64,000 bases of DNA from Siderastrea siderea (taxonomy: Eukaryota > Cnidaria > Anthozoa > Scleractinia > Rhizangiidae), in NCBI GenBank assembly GCA_964030785.1, contig OZ034978.1:3016001-3080000 (forward strand). The letters are read 5' to 3'. Both the position numbers and the translations under genes were made by a program. Position 1 is the stretch's first letter. Each line of letters begins with the position of its first letter. The notes beneath the pieces were generated by a model, which ran no database searches, had not been told where the DNA came from, and saw only the letters and a program-made list of their open reading frames with translations. Shown piece by piece: positions 15,001 to 24,777 of this stretch.

Positions 15001-17039
15001 ATTACTTTTGACGTATGCAAATTGCGTCTGCAACAGAAGCAGCACGAAATAAATTTCAGCGGGCTAAATTTATCATTCTCCTGTTAAATTACCGCTGCTG
15101 TCGTTAACTTTAATTCTAACTTTAAGTTTTATTTAACATTTATTTCAATCATGGCAAGAATACGTCCGGGAAAAGTTTCGATTTGAAAGGTTGTTTTCAC
15201 CTCGGGTACACCTAATTCAATACTCCGTTCTCGAGTTTTACATGGACAATTTATATAATTTTATTTATTTATTTATTTTATTCGCCGCTATCAGCTTCAT
15301 TGAGCATTTCCACAGGAATGGGCTACAGTTGTAGTTCAGTGCTATAAAAAGGGAAGAAAATAACTTTTAATCATGTTGTTACCAGTACAAAACCCGTTCG
15401 TAAATTTTCCGTTCGTGTCACAAGAACAAATTAAAATTAAAATTGAGCTCCACAGTCATTATAATTTATTCTGGATGTGATTCTACGTATTTTCAACGGA
15501 CTGAATATTGAATTTAGGGCCCATAATAAATCAGGGAAATCCGGGTGGGAGGGGGGGGTCTCTGGCCTTGGAAATCCGGGCGGGGGGAGGGGTCTAGAGG
15601 TACAGGAAATCCGGGAGGAAGGGGGGGTCAAAAACTCTTGCCATCCGTCGGGGGGGTGTGGATTTTTTCCGGAATAACCCATTAATTACCTTTGGGAATT
15701 TCTTTGTGATCCACTTATCCCAGTTCTGAAGCATCTCTACCCATTTTAGTTCTCTATGTCTGAAGACATCTACATCCACACTCTGTTTAGACTCTCTAAA
15801 ACAAGAACATTTGAATACTGTGACTGGTAATATTTGTGAATTCTTGGTGATGTTCTTAAAGTCACTTGCAAGCCCATATGGCGAGTGCTGTCAAAATTAA
15901 GCTTCCAACACTAAAATTCTGGAGAGGTGGGAGGCTACTTTCATTTTCTTGAACCACACAATGAATATTTACATGTAGAGAAAGTTATCAAGGTTCTGCT
16001 CTGCACATCGCTGTCCGTGAGGAATAGGAAAAAAATTGAAATAACTCTATTTCTGTTGTCTGCTTGTCACTCATGTTGTCATGTCCTATTGGGGGTCTAA
16101 CTAAAGAAGAGTTATTTTTCAAGAACCCCTCCTTTGAGCATGCTTAAAACATGCAAGGGCAACCTTAAATTTGTTTACATCAGTCCATCTAATATTATTA
16201 TTACCTATTTTACATCCAAGCCTTGCTTTTAAAGTGTAACCCATGTAAATTTCCCAAATGCTAGCACAGAATTTTGCACAAATGAGGCTTGGCATTAAAT
16301 TAAATTTAATTTATTGATGTTTACTCTATACAAAGCTGCATAAAAAATACGGTTGACTCCCGGTAACTTGAAACCCTCAGTGACTTGAACCTCCCGCTAA
16401 CTCAAAGTGAATGGTTTTCTCCTCCTACCCTAGATTACTTGAACCATTTTTAATTTCCCTTAAAGCTTCGAGTTATCACGAGTCAACTCAAAAGTCAGTA
16501 GAAACGGAGAGTAGAGATAGAGGTACCATCTGGGTTTATCCTCAAAAATAAAATAAAATGAGGAAAAACAAAACAAGTGGAATGCTGTAGGTTGTGTGAA
16601 ATCCATAAAATGGGTGGTAAAAATAAAATGAGTTGTAATGAGTTGTTTAATAACAAATTATCTAGAATAGGTTATCGGTTATCTAAAAGTTATCTGAAAA
16701 AAGAAAACCATACTATACAAATGTGTACATACAAAATAACAAATTTGCTGGGTGTTAAGTCTTATATTCTTGAACTGGTGACGCAAATTTTCACTGAAAA
16801 CTGAAATGATACTAAATGTGCTTCCTACATCTACTTGCTAACCCACGTTATATCTGAAGCAACAGAATGATACTAAAACATGACAGGAAGTAAATTAGCA
16901 GGTAAAAGACTTACGAGGCTTGTTTATGATCTCCAACAAACCCATAGCGGTCCACAGCCGGCGAAACGGTTTGGTTGTCATCCGGGTCTATCCGTGTAAC
17001 ACCATTTAGCTGTACACTGTTAGGCTCGTAAAACTCCAT
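1..17039 (-). CDS. TBC1D10: TBC1D10-like (EPI64 family) Rab GTPase-activating protein, 5' ten exons, 3' end outside window
   Basis: Ten exons splice into one open frame of about 271 codons: 17039-16915, 15795-15690, 10790-10683, 10145-10042, 8518-8452, 3787-3740, 3336-3271, 1987-1913, 1750-1689 and 987-935. All introns are GT-AG and every phase matches. The order is a YGFVG segment (about residues 33-37), a W-x5-NWDKW segment, then the TBC domain. The catalytic arginine finger lies in IEKDLCR (R133) and the glutamine finger in GYCQ (Q170). YMTEWFM and WDMFFCEG follow. This order and wording match vertebrate TBC1D10A/B/C closely. That family accelerates GTP hydrolysis on Rab proteins such as Rab27 and Rab35 at membranes; the Rab target here is inference. 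The start is the first ATG of the frame. Later exons must lie left of position 1. Introns are TE-rich; no decay is seen in the exons. Confidence 0.93.
935..987 (-). CDS. TBC1D10: TBC1D10-like exon 10 (last one in window)
   Basis: 53 bp, residues 254-271 plus one base, reading [17 protein letters not shown]. The acceptor is CCTCAG and the donor GAAG|GTTTGT. The expected continuation (VKIIFR-like) was not found in bases 1-934, so the next exon is outside the window. Confidence 0.9.
1689..1750 (-). CDS. TBC1D10: TBC1D10-like exon 9
   Basis: 62 bp, residues 234-253 plus two bases, with [16 protein letters not shown], a TBC core helix. The acceptor is TTTCAG and the donor CCAG|GTGGGT. Confidence 0.91.
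1913..1987 (-). CDS. TBC1D10: TBC1D10-like exon 8
   Basis: 75 bp, residues 209-233, beginning [16 protein letters not shown]. The acceptor is CACCAG and the donor ATG|GTGAGA. Confidence 0.91.
1988..3270. other. TBC1D10-like intron 7: no gene seen
   Basis: AT-rich intron with a poly-C run near 2480. No intact element was recognised. Bases 1-934 (start of intron 10) and the short introns 1751-1912, 988-1688 and 3337-3739 likewise show nothing I can name. Confidence 0.6.
3271..3336 (-). CDS. TBC1D10: TBC1D10-like exon 7
   Basis: 66 bp, residues 187-208, reading [19 protein letters not shown]. The acceptor is TTTTAG and the donor CTA|GTAAGT. Confidence 0.91.
3740..3787 (-). CDS. TBC1D10: TBC1D10-like exon 6
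   Basis: 48 bp, residues 171-186 ([16 protein letters not shown]), directly continuing GYCQ as in TBC1D10A. The donor is GAG|GTTAGT. Confidence 0.9.
5690..6033. mobile_element. 5'-truncated copy of the CAGGGGCACCC-ended element family
   Basis: The segment is colinear with 27100-27436, sharing for example GGTCAGCTAGCATTTTC and the terminus CGTTGGGTGCCC. The left terminus is missing. Confidence 0.7.
6339..6881. mobile_element. Foldback MITE with GCCGATTACATGAG ends
   Basis: Inverted termini GCCGATTACATGAGG and its complement bound a GC-rich interior. Near 6455-6510 the interior contains a second palindrome built on GGGATCCCGGC. Confidence 0.65.
8452..8518 (-). CDS. TBC1D10: TBC1D10-like exon 5 (glutamine finger)
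   Basis: 67 bp, residues 148-170, reading [19 protein letters not shown]. The terminal YCQ is the TBC glutamine finger (Q170). The acceptor is TTTCAG and the donor CCAG|GTAAAA. Confidence 0.92.
8625..8660. repeat. Perfect 17-bp inverted repeat with 2-nt loop
   Basis: AACTAAGTAAGAGAGTT is followed after AA by its exact complement. It sits in intron 4, 107 bases upstream of the exon 5 acceptor. Confidence 0.9.
9502..9664. mobile_element. Palindromic foldback element (intron 4)
   Basis: The arms read TACCTAATTGTACCTTTTTG inward from 9502 and as the near-complement ending at 9664. The inner part is also imperfectly palindromic, with TATCAGGCTCGTTTGGTC against its complement. Confidence 0.7.
10042..10145 (-). 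CDS. TBC1D10: TBC1D10-like exon 4 (arginine finger)
   Basis: 104 bp, residues 114-147 plus two bases. It carries [15 protein letters not shown]; the IxxDxxR motif supplies the catalytic arginine (R133) of TBC GAPs. The donor is CAGG|GTAAGT. Confidence 0.92.
10683..10790 (-). CDS. TBC1D10: TBC1D10-like exon 3
   Basis: 108 bp, residues 78-113, with [14 protein letters not shown], the classic start of a TBC domain. The acceptor is TTGTAG and the donor GAT|GTGAGT. A TIR element ends 34 bases upstream of the exon. Confidence 0.92.
10825..12679. mobile_element. 1.85-kb TIR element in TBC1D10-like intron 2
   Basis: Inverted ends TTAAGGGCCCATTACAGTAT (left from 10825, right ending 12679) enclose a segment with a decayed minus-strand zinc-ribbon coding fragment. 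No clear target duplication was found. The left end lies 34 bases from exon 3. Confidence 0.65.
11579..12396 (-). pseudogene. Decayed zinc-ribbon protein fragment inside the TIR element
   Basis: Two minus-strand open stretches (12396-12154 and 11818-11579) look like pieces of one N-terminal region. The first is basic, with [15 protein letters not shown]. The second has two CxxC pairs (CEFC and CSGC) of a zinc ribbon. Stops and frame changes separate them. The setting between TIRs suggests remains of a transposase or an accessory protein, possibly Mutator-like; the family is not firmly identified. Confidence 0.35.
13624..15680. mobile_element. 2-kb TIR element (GGGTTATTCC ends) abutting the exon 2 donor
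   Basis: Left end GGGTTATTCCAGAAAAAATC at 13624 and its near-complement ending at 15680 form TIRs of about 26 bp, each followed by a poly-G-rich stretch. A possible 3-bp target duplication ATT flanks both ends, which would suit a PIF/Harbinger-like origin. A second element is nested at 14301-14770. No transposase was recognised. Confidence 0.7.
14301..14770. mobile_element. Nested TIR element with C-rich/G-rich ends
   Basis: ATGCGCCGATCAATTCGAAA at the left is mirrored at the right, and the match continues through a poly-C tract and CCCGGGCATTTGA for about 60 bp. The design (unique terminus, homopolymer, CCCGGG) recurs at 36149-37000. Confidence 0.7.
15690..15795 (-). CDS. TBC1D10: TBC1D10-like exon 2
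   Basis: 106 bp, residues 42-77, including the hallmark run [14 protein letters not shown]. The acceptor is TTTTAG|AGAG. The donor is AAAG|GTAATTAAT, and the intron sequence turns into a transposon end only 9 bases after the exon. Confidence 0.92.
16351..16489. mobile_element. Short TIR MITE (intron 1)
   Basis: GGTTGACTCCCGGTAACTTG is mirrored by a near-complement ending at about 16490. The element is about 140 bp and non-coding. Confidence 0.55.
16915..17039 (-). CDS. TBC1D10: TBC1D10-like exon 1 (start codon)
   Basis: 125 bp encode residues 1-41 plus two bases of codon 42. The exon starts [10 protein letters not shown] and includes the family's RYGFVG-type segment just before the splice site. 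The donor is CCTC|GTAAGT. Confidence 0.9.
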
Positions 17040-18770
17040 ATTGCTTTGTTGGCAAAGTAAGAACTGTTAATAAGATGTAACTCGCGATTTCTGTACCATC
17101 ATAGGTGTTACAGCTAACTGCTCATGAACGCATTTCCGGTAAACGTGCAGCCGATAAACAGTAGATATTTAACATGAACGACAACCCTCACTAGGGATTT
17201 TGAACATTTTCCGGAAAGAAAACACTCCTAAGTATCTAAGGGAGGAATGAAGCAAAGAAGGCTGCCAAAAAACCCGCAAAAATTCAACGTTGACACCGCT
17301 GAGAGGTGGACCACAGCAAAGATGGCCGACCTTCACTTTGTACTTCGTGTACGCCCTTTGAAGTGCCTCAGATATTCCAGAGTTCGCGAGCCTACCCACG
17401 CTGTCACTTTTGACACTTTCGCTTCTGGTTGTTGTTGTTGTTTTTTTTTAGTCTGGATCTCGGAACCTGTAAGACATCCCCTTCCACTGCCTCCAGTTTA
17501 ACAACAGTTCGATCAAGTAGGCCGAAACAAATTAGCCCCTGGAGAAGTGCTTCTTTTGGTTTGTCACTCACGCCCCCAAGGGAGGAGTGCGTGACGACTG
17601 AGTAGCATCGAGGGAGGGATGAGGGGAGGGACACTTTCCCCTGTCCCCTAAACTCACTCCAAGCCAACTCCAAACTTTACGGCAGTCGCCGTTATGTTGC
17701 CTCAAATGCTGGCTTCTGATTGGTTTAAAAACTGTATTTGGGACCTGTGCAGAGCTTTACTTCAAAAGAAAGAGTAAGCAGCAAATTTTGAGTTCGTAAA
17801 CAATTTTCGGTTGAAAGACGGGGAATTTAAACAGATTGCCGCAAAACCAAATCTTTTTTTTTCTTGTGCAAGTATGAAGCGTAAGTATAAAGCGTTTAAC
17901 TTTCAAAAATTAGTGCTCGAGTTTTCCGAGACAAAAAAAATTGGCATGAATCACGATGCTCAACTACATTCAACTTTGAGACGACATGCATGCGTATTTT
18001 TGTATAATGACGGCTAATCAGCTCGTTGGGGAAAAACATAATTAACAAACCGAACATGGTCTACATTTTTATGGACCATACGAAGTTTACAATTCAAGTG
18101 GAACAATGCTCCGCAAGCGAAATGTTTCACTGTCTGTCAAGTCCATAATAGTGTAGACCATGAGAAAATATAGTCTGTTTTTTTTTTTTTTAAAGAAAAA
18201 GGAAGAGTTGAAATACTTGACCAGTAAGAAACAGGCGCACAACAGAGCGAAAGCCAATGCAAAACGTCTCATCATTCTCTTCCGTTTTTGCTTATGATTG
18301 ATTAACCAGTTGAAGTTTACAGGAAACCTGCATTAAGCAGACACATGCTTTAACACAAAGTATTTCTAGGACATTATGGGCATTATTTGAAAAGCATGCT
18401 TTCCACGTAATTTGATAATTCCACGCGGAGGGGCCAGTTGCGAAAGGTTTGCGATAAAGCACGTCACTGCATCTAGGTGAAGGGTTGGCTATGCAACCAA
18501 GGCATCTTTTGTGTCAATGTTCACGTAGTACGTTGGGTACTGTCTGAGTACAAAGGTTTTTGTCTCTTTCAGTGGGGTAATCAACGATATCAAGTATTGG
18601 GGTGCGCCTTCAGCCTCTTTATCAAGGCGAGGTCTGCATCCCAGCCGCACTTTGATAGAGAGACCAACGACAATTCGAAATTGACCTAGTTTTCGAGTGG
18701 AATTTACGGGGAAAAAACCGTAGAGTCAGGAGACGAGTGCCTATTTGTATCCTGTTTTCAGTATTTTTAT
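17040..18770. other. Upstream region of the TBC1D10-like gene; no gene recognised
   Basis: This should contain the 5' UTR and promoter of the minus-strand gene. Visible items are a GTT run near 17428 and T/A runs near 18180. Open frames are short and show no domain or consistent splicing. Confidence 0.5.
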
Positions 18771-19134
18771 TGAACTTAAGCAAACACGACGGCGACGGCC
18801 GATGAGAACGTCACAAAACAAAAGGTTTAATTAGCAAAACAATGACTCTGCACGTGCGATCCAGATTTTGGTACATTTCTTTGCCATCCTCTGCAAAACA
18901 ACAACGTGAAATGACCAAATTCAAAGTTTTATGTAGAACGCGAACACACGACAGTGAATTTTCTTTTTTCTACCTGAACTGTAACGCTGTCCTTACAGAG
19001 TCAGCTCCCAGATTGTTCGGCTACATTAGACAGATTGAACGAGTTGAAACTGTCGCGAACAAGTTTGAAATAATTGGAAGTCATTTTTTGAGTGACGTTT
19101 TCCTTGGCGTTGCCGTCGTGGTTGCTTAAGCTCC
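18771..19134. mobile_element. About 360-bp TIR MITE, copy 1
   Basis: The termini GAACTTAAGCAAACACGACG and (complement) GGGAGCTTAAGCAACCACGA are inverted. The interior is shared with 21056-21510, including CAACGTGAAATGACCAAATT-like and GTGACGTTTTCCTT stretches. Confidence 0.75.
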
Positions 19135-19146
19135 CTAATAATATTT

Positions 19147-19262
19147 AACAATTATTCTACGAGGGCGCGCTGGATATCGAATGATAGATAACCAACGAGG
19201 CGCGTAGCGCCGAGTTGGTTATAATCATTTGATATCCAGCAAGCCCGAGTAGAATAATTGTT
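19147..19262. mobile_element. Hairpin MITE, family H, copy 1
   Basis: The arms begin AACAATTATTCTACGAGGGC and close with its near-complement. The tip is CGAGGCGCGTAGCGCCGAG. Related copies are at 22436 and 23176. Confidence 0.75.
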
Positions 19263-20658
19263 TTATTAAAAACTTAACCACTATTTAAAAAGAAAATCAG
19301 AAAGAACGGGAAAAATGAGAAAAGAAATTTAAACGGAACAAGAATCGATCACATGACTGAACGAAAAAGGCGCCAAAACCTGCGAAGTGTTGCAGCGTTT
19401 CATTGCAAAGCTGAAGGAGTCAATGAAAACTGCTCGAAAGTGAACAAAGTAGAACACGTTTTGGAAAAAAATCTTCTAATTATTGGCTCTGAAATATGGT
19501 GCATGTTTGATTTTTCCTGAACATTGTTGTAATCATCGTTCAAAGCGGATTGAAGCTGTACAATTTCACCATATAGCTGCTGGAGTTGAAACTGAACAAG
19601 TTTGTAATCTGTTCGCACAACGGAGCCATCATGTGCGTGTTTGATCGAACTGAAGACAGAACAAATTTGAACAGTTGAACTTGAAGAGGTATTTTCTATG
19701 CAGCTCAGAAGCAAGATTACTGTAGCGAGGAACATTAGAATTCACCATCATAGTTTGTTAAACGCAAAGCGCAAAATGCAGTTGTTCTCGGTTTAGAGGT
19801 TGCGGACGGAATGGTAAAAACAACATTCAAACAACTGGAAAAGCGATTCAACTCCGTTTACATGACATCCAATTTCTATCTGAGCATTTGGACCTGTTGG
19901 AACATAGAGCTACAACAAGTGCAGGTAAACCAGTGTCCTGATTTTGCATGTTAAAGCCGAAAAACAATCTCGCCCTTCCTTCCTTCTTGGTAGTTTACAG
20001 CTGTATTCTTTTAGCACTTGTTTAGACTGCTTCATGATTTTCGCACCGACTCCGTCTCGCCATGAATGTGTGATAGTTTTTATTAAATGCTCCAGCCCCA
20101 TTTCATTGTGTTTTATTTTATGTCTTGTCTTGATATTTTGAAGTGGAAATCCTTTTTGATAATACCTACCTTTTGTTCAATTTCAATGATCGTCGCGACG
20201 ATCGATGAAAGAAATTAATTGTAAACACAACGCTTAATGCTTAAATTTCTATTTCTGCACAGTTTCTTCAAACAATTTTGACTTGTGTTAGACGACGCTG
20301 TTGGTGATGCTTGTTGGTGACGTTGTTGGAATTTCTGCTTAATTTAAATTTGCTGGCAAGTGATTTTTCTCGTCCATTTTTCTCGCCGGGTTGCTCGCGA
20401 GGAAAAAAACTTTCAGCTCACTTTGTTGTTGAGTGTTCATTGACCATATTTGGTCGCAGCAGGTATATGAGCTGATAGCCTAGCTCCGTTGAGCCAATCA
20501 AAATGCTAGAAATCCAATATACCTAGTCCAGTTTTTAATAATCAAGATTATAACGCCATTGCTCCTAAGCCATTGCAAGAGAGTGCAGTGCGTAAGAAGA
20601 GCAATAAATAGCCCCCATCCCAACCCAGCAACGATAACCAGATTGAGGTATTGTGAAA

Positions 20659-20781
20659 AGTTCACACCTTAGGGGTGAACTTTTGGAAGCGTGCAGTTTG
20701 GAGCAAACGCAAAGACGTGTTGTGGATCGCACGTAAGTTGTAATTGCACGCTTCTAAAAGTTCACACCTTAGGTGTGAACT
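20659..20781. repeat. Foldback repeat with AGTTCACACCTTAGG ends
   Basis: Arms of about 37 bp (AGTTCACACCTTAGGGGTGA onward) are mirrored at 20745-20781. Each arm tip is itself a small palindrome, GTTCACACCTTAGGTGTGAA. Confidence 0.8.
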
Positions 20782-21055
20782 GATTTTCGTACTTGTTTTC
20801 TTTTTCCTTGAGTACCCTTTCCAAATTTCTCGATTTCTCGGCTTTGTGGGTCCCATTTTACCAAAACTTTCTTCGATGGTATGCCTATCGAACGAGCGAG
20901 ACAGGGCTTGTTTACCATTTACACGGGCAAACCGGTCGGTTTACCGTTTGGGTCGGTTTGGGCAAACGGTAAGCAAATTTCCGTATTGGGAAAATTCCGT
21001 TCGAGACTGGCGCTTACCATTTAGAGAAATCACTACCATTTACCAAAAAGTTTGC

Positions 21056-21515
21056 ACGACGGCGACGGCTGACGAGAAGGTCGCAAAACAAAAGCTTTGA
21101 TTAACAAAACAACGACTCTGCACGTGCGTTATTTTTGGTATATTTCTTTGACGTTCTGTGCACAACTACAACGTGAAATGACTAAATTCAACTTTTTGTG
21201 AGGAACGCAAACACACGACGGTGAATTTTCGTTTTTATAATAATAATTATGTAATAGTAATAACTTTATTCACGTGTCAAGTGATCTGGCACCCTGTAAA
21301 GACAGGGCGCTAATTGGGGACACAGCTATTTTCTAATCAATTTTCTAAATACGTTCTTCCTGAACTGATACGCCATCTTTACAAATTCAGCTCCTGGATA
21401 ATTCGACTGCATTAGACAAGGTAAACGAGTCGGAATAATAATAACTTAACCGCCAAGAAGTTTCAAAGATTGTGAAGTCATTTTAAAAGTGACGTTTTCC
21501 TTCCCGTTATGGGGG
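21056..21515. mobile_element. TIR MITE, copy 2, with an internal insertion
   Basis: Colinear with 18785-19120, but about 110 bp of unrelated AT-rich sequence (about 21237-21350) interrupts it. This dates the insertion after the MITE. Confidence 0.65.
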
Positions 21516-22435
21516 AGCCTGAAACTGGTATCAAAGATGAGGTTTGAACAAATGGTACACGAATTTCCGTTTGGAACATTCCGTCCGGAAAAACAGGACT
21601 ACCTTTTCTGACGTTTCGTTGCTCCCGGAAATTTTCCATTGGAACGACCCGAAAAGTCGTGTACCATTTACTTTCCAACCGGAATTTCCGGAAAGTTGTT
21701 GTAAATGGTAAACAACCGGGAAGTTGATTTCAGTACGCACGAGTGCATGACATCTGGGTAAAAGGTTTAGCCAAGTTACTCTCTGTATAAGACGTCACGA
21801 AAGGAGTGGTGAAATAAGCTGATCGCTGATTGGGCACAAAAACTACAATGCCTCAAAATTTGTGCTCAATCAGAAGCAAGAAGGCAAATGGGCTCTTGAA
21901 CTAGTCCGTTAAAGGTAATCGCCCAGGGGCTCTCCCGCCCGTCTTGTAAACTTTTGCTCGCACCAGGCTTTAGCTCGCACCTATTTCGCCCGTTTTATCT
22001 GTCTCTCACCCTGACTATCTGCCCCTGGGTCTCCGAGGATGCAACAACAGTCGCAAAAAACTTTTTGTAAATAGCTTTCCAGAATATCAGGACATATCAA
22101 GCAACAACAATATCAAACTATAATTTTTTTTACATTTGTTATAAATCCTATATTTAAACTTGTTTGGTTATTGTATTAAAGCGCTGTAATTGAAATCCCT
22201 TCAGATGTCACCAACTTGGGGTGCCTGGAAAACCATCTTTAATTTGGTGTGAAGTACAGCAGTCTTCTGCTATCCCAGAAACACAAAGGAAATTAAAAAT
22301 TGTTCGAAATACAGGTGGAACCCAGATACAACGAAGTGCTGAAAGGGTGCAAAAATGTGTTCGTTATAACGGGGGTCCGTTGTAGAGGGGCTCTTGTCCG
22401 TGCATTTTACTATTACTGGGCTGAAAAAGATATTT

Positions 22436-22548
22436 AACAATTATCCTGCGAAATCGCGCGGAATATCACCTGATACTTAGCCGACGAGGCCGTAGGCCGA
22501 GTTGGCTAAATCAGGGGATATTGCGCAAGATTGAGCAGGATAATTGTT
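22436..22548. mobile_element. Hairpin MITE, family H, copy 2
   Basis: AACAATTATCCTGCG is mirrored by a near-complement ending at 22548. The tip contains CGAGGCCGTAGGCCGAG. Confidence 0.7.
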
Positions 22549-23175
22549 TTATTATTCAACAAATTCCCATCACCTACCATTTTCAGAACGAGAAAAACTA
22601 CAGCTCTATGATAAAAACGCTAAAAGCTAGCAACACATAAGCTTAATGAAAATCAAAACAGAACTTCAAGAAATCGAAGTTTACTACCGTTCACTTAAAA
22701 AGACTTATTTACAAACTCATGTTTGGAAAGGACAAGACAAAGGAAAAAAATATTGCTACCTTACCGAGAATAAGTCCTCTTTCTGTGAATTAAAATCTTT
22801 TCAACTTTAGTCATTGCAACTTTCCGTGAGCAAGTGTGCTGCTTCGTTCGCAATAGCATTTTCTTGGTTGAGTTCTCACTATGAAAATTCCAAGTCAACC
22901 TCTAGATATCTTTGTGAGCTGAAGCAAATACTTGTCGACTTTTTGAGAGCATTTAATCGTGGAAAGTTTCTTCCAGAGAGTTCAAATTTCCGGAGAACAC
23001 TGCTAAAACTGCCTCGCTTTTCAAAATGGCCACCAAACAAGCAATGAAAGAAAATCTGCAGTGCACTTCCAAATATGGTCATTTACGTATATCGCAGGAT
23101 ATCTGTCATGTAAGGATGACAGATATTGAGGGCTTCCTGACCATATATGGGCATAGTGACAATTTGTTGAATAAT

Positions 23176-23268
23176 AATTATTCTACGAGGGCGCGCTGGA
23201 TATCGAATGATAGATAACCTCGTTGGTTATCTATCATTCGATATCCAGCGCGCCCTCGTAGAATAATT
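23176..23268. mobile_element. Hairpin MITE, family H, copy 3: perfect 44-bp arms
   Basis: Bases 23176-23219 and 23225-23268 are exact reverse complements with a 5-base spacer. This is the youngest-looking member of the family, because the arms have no mismatches. Confidence 0.9.
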
Positions 23269-23309
23269 GTTAATTATCCCGGGGTCTTCGTTATATCGGG
23301 ATTCCACTG

Positions 23310-24495
23310 AAGTGGGAGTTAAAGATGGCTAAATAAGCGGGCAACGTCAAGCAAGGGGAACGAGCTTCCGTACGAGGCAGCGGAGGCTAGCTGTTAGAAC
23401 GCTTTCCATTTACTGGCTTCTTTGTGGAATTCTCCAATATTTGGGATTGTAAAAAAAACTTTTGTCTCGTGTTCTTACACACGATTCCAGGTTTCAGGTT
23501 TTTTTGTTTATTTGCACTATTCTCACTGACACAGACAATGTCAAGACCTCATGGTTTCATAATAAAGAGAAGTCAAAAAGTTACAGAAATAATAATGAAA
23601 TGACATGTGCGCAATAACCAAAGTAACACAGGCTTTCGAGTTGTTCACTCCCAAGTGTACAGCTATTTCAGTTAACATTGTCGGATTTTAAAGCCTCGAA
23701 CTTACACGGGAAGACCGAAAGGTAGTGTGAGCAGCTGAGAATCGTTTGTGATTTGGCTGTAATGCCACAGTTGTCACTGCCATATGATGGGTGAAAGTAC
23801 CAAAAACACTTGCCTACCGTGAAGCACTAAGTTTTTTCGGGAGTTTAATTTTGCTAATGGGAATTTTTTTTTGGTATTTTGCGGTTTTCAGAGAGTCACG
23901 TTGTAATGGAATTGTAACGTCGTTTTCTGTGTACATGCAATCGAAATCCAGTTGAAACAACATGCGTGTATAAAACACCTTAGTCAGTTTATCAGTGGAG
24001 TCTGTGAAGCTTTAAGCAGCGAGATATTTGTGGTGTACCGACTGCAATTTGACTGTTTCATTTCTAATGTTTTGTTTCTAATTAAGTTTCGTTTCTGAAC
24101 GAAAGAGACAGTTTAAGTAAATGGGCACCAACCCGATTTTACAATGCCGCTAACTGTAAAAGGTGACGTTTGTATAAAATTCGACAGTGGAGTCAATTTG
24201 TGCGGTACCTTTTTTGCGAGAACTTCTTTTACGAATCGTAAAAAAGAAACCACGCAAAAATCAAACCCTGCAAAAATTTAGTGCCACAAGGTATTTTACT
24301 TTGCTACTAATGGTGTAGGGATAAGGGTAAAAATTAAGAAATTACCCATACCTCTTTGCAGTCTTATCGCGTAAGTTCCGACAACGTTACTGAAAGTTGG
24401 CGTACATGTTACATAACCTTTAGAAAATAAAAAGAAAGAAAAAAAAAACCTTGGAGAGTTTTAAGTAAAATAAAAGTAAAAACCTAAGTACATAA
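23310..24495. other. Intergenic stretch, nothing recognised
   Basis: No open frame with a domain, splice pattern or clear repeat was found. The stretch has AT-rich patches near 24430. Confidence 0.5.
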
Positions 24496-24777
24496 TAGCC
24501 TGAGAAAACATCCGACGTTTCACGAGGTCGCCACTTAAGCCCTCTCAATACGACGTCTGAGTAACGAGCGCAGAAATTTCATACTTATGACGTTCACAAC
24601 CCAGATCTTGGTAGTGCTTCTGATTGGCTGAAAGAAAATTCCAACCAATCAGAAGCACTACCAAGATCTGGGTAGGGATACGTCATCAGTATGGAATTTT
24701 TGCGCTTGTTACTCAGACGTCGTTTTTCGAGGGCTCAAGTGGCGACCTCGTGAAACGTCGGCTGTTTTCTCAGGCTA
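24496..24777. mobile_element. 282-bp Mutator-type foldback MITE with 9-bp target duplication
   Basis: The arms start TAGCCTGAGAAAACATCCGA and pair over most of the element. The centre holds two copies of a roughly 30-bp inverted stretch around CAGATCTTGGTAGTG. The flanks are AGTACATAA (left) and AGTACACAA (right), a 9-bp duplication with one change, which fits the Mutator superfamily. Confidence 0.8.

Larger units (their letters stand above)
22312..23309. mobile_element. TIR element (CAGGTGGAACCC ends) containing hairpin MITEs
   Basis: CAGGTGGAACCCAGATACAA at the left is mirrored by TTATATCGGGATTCCACTG at the right. Two family-H hairpins lie inside, so the original short element appears to have been expanded by later insertions. 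Confidence 0.55.

Noticed and set aside
17169..17673. Divergent gene sharing the TBC1D10 promoter
   Set aside because: GATGGCCGAC looks like a start context, but frames are short and no splice chain could be built.
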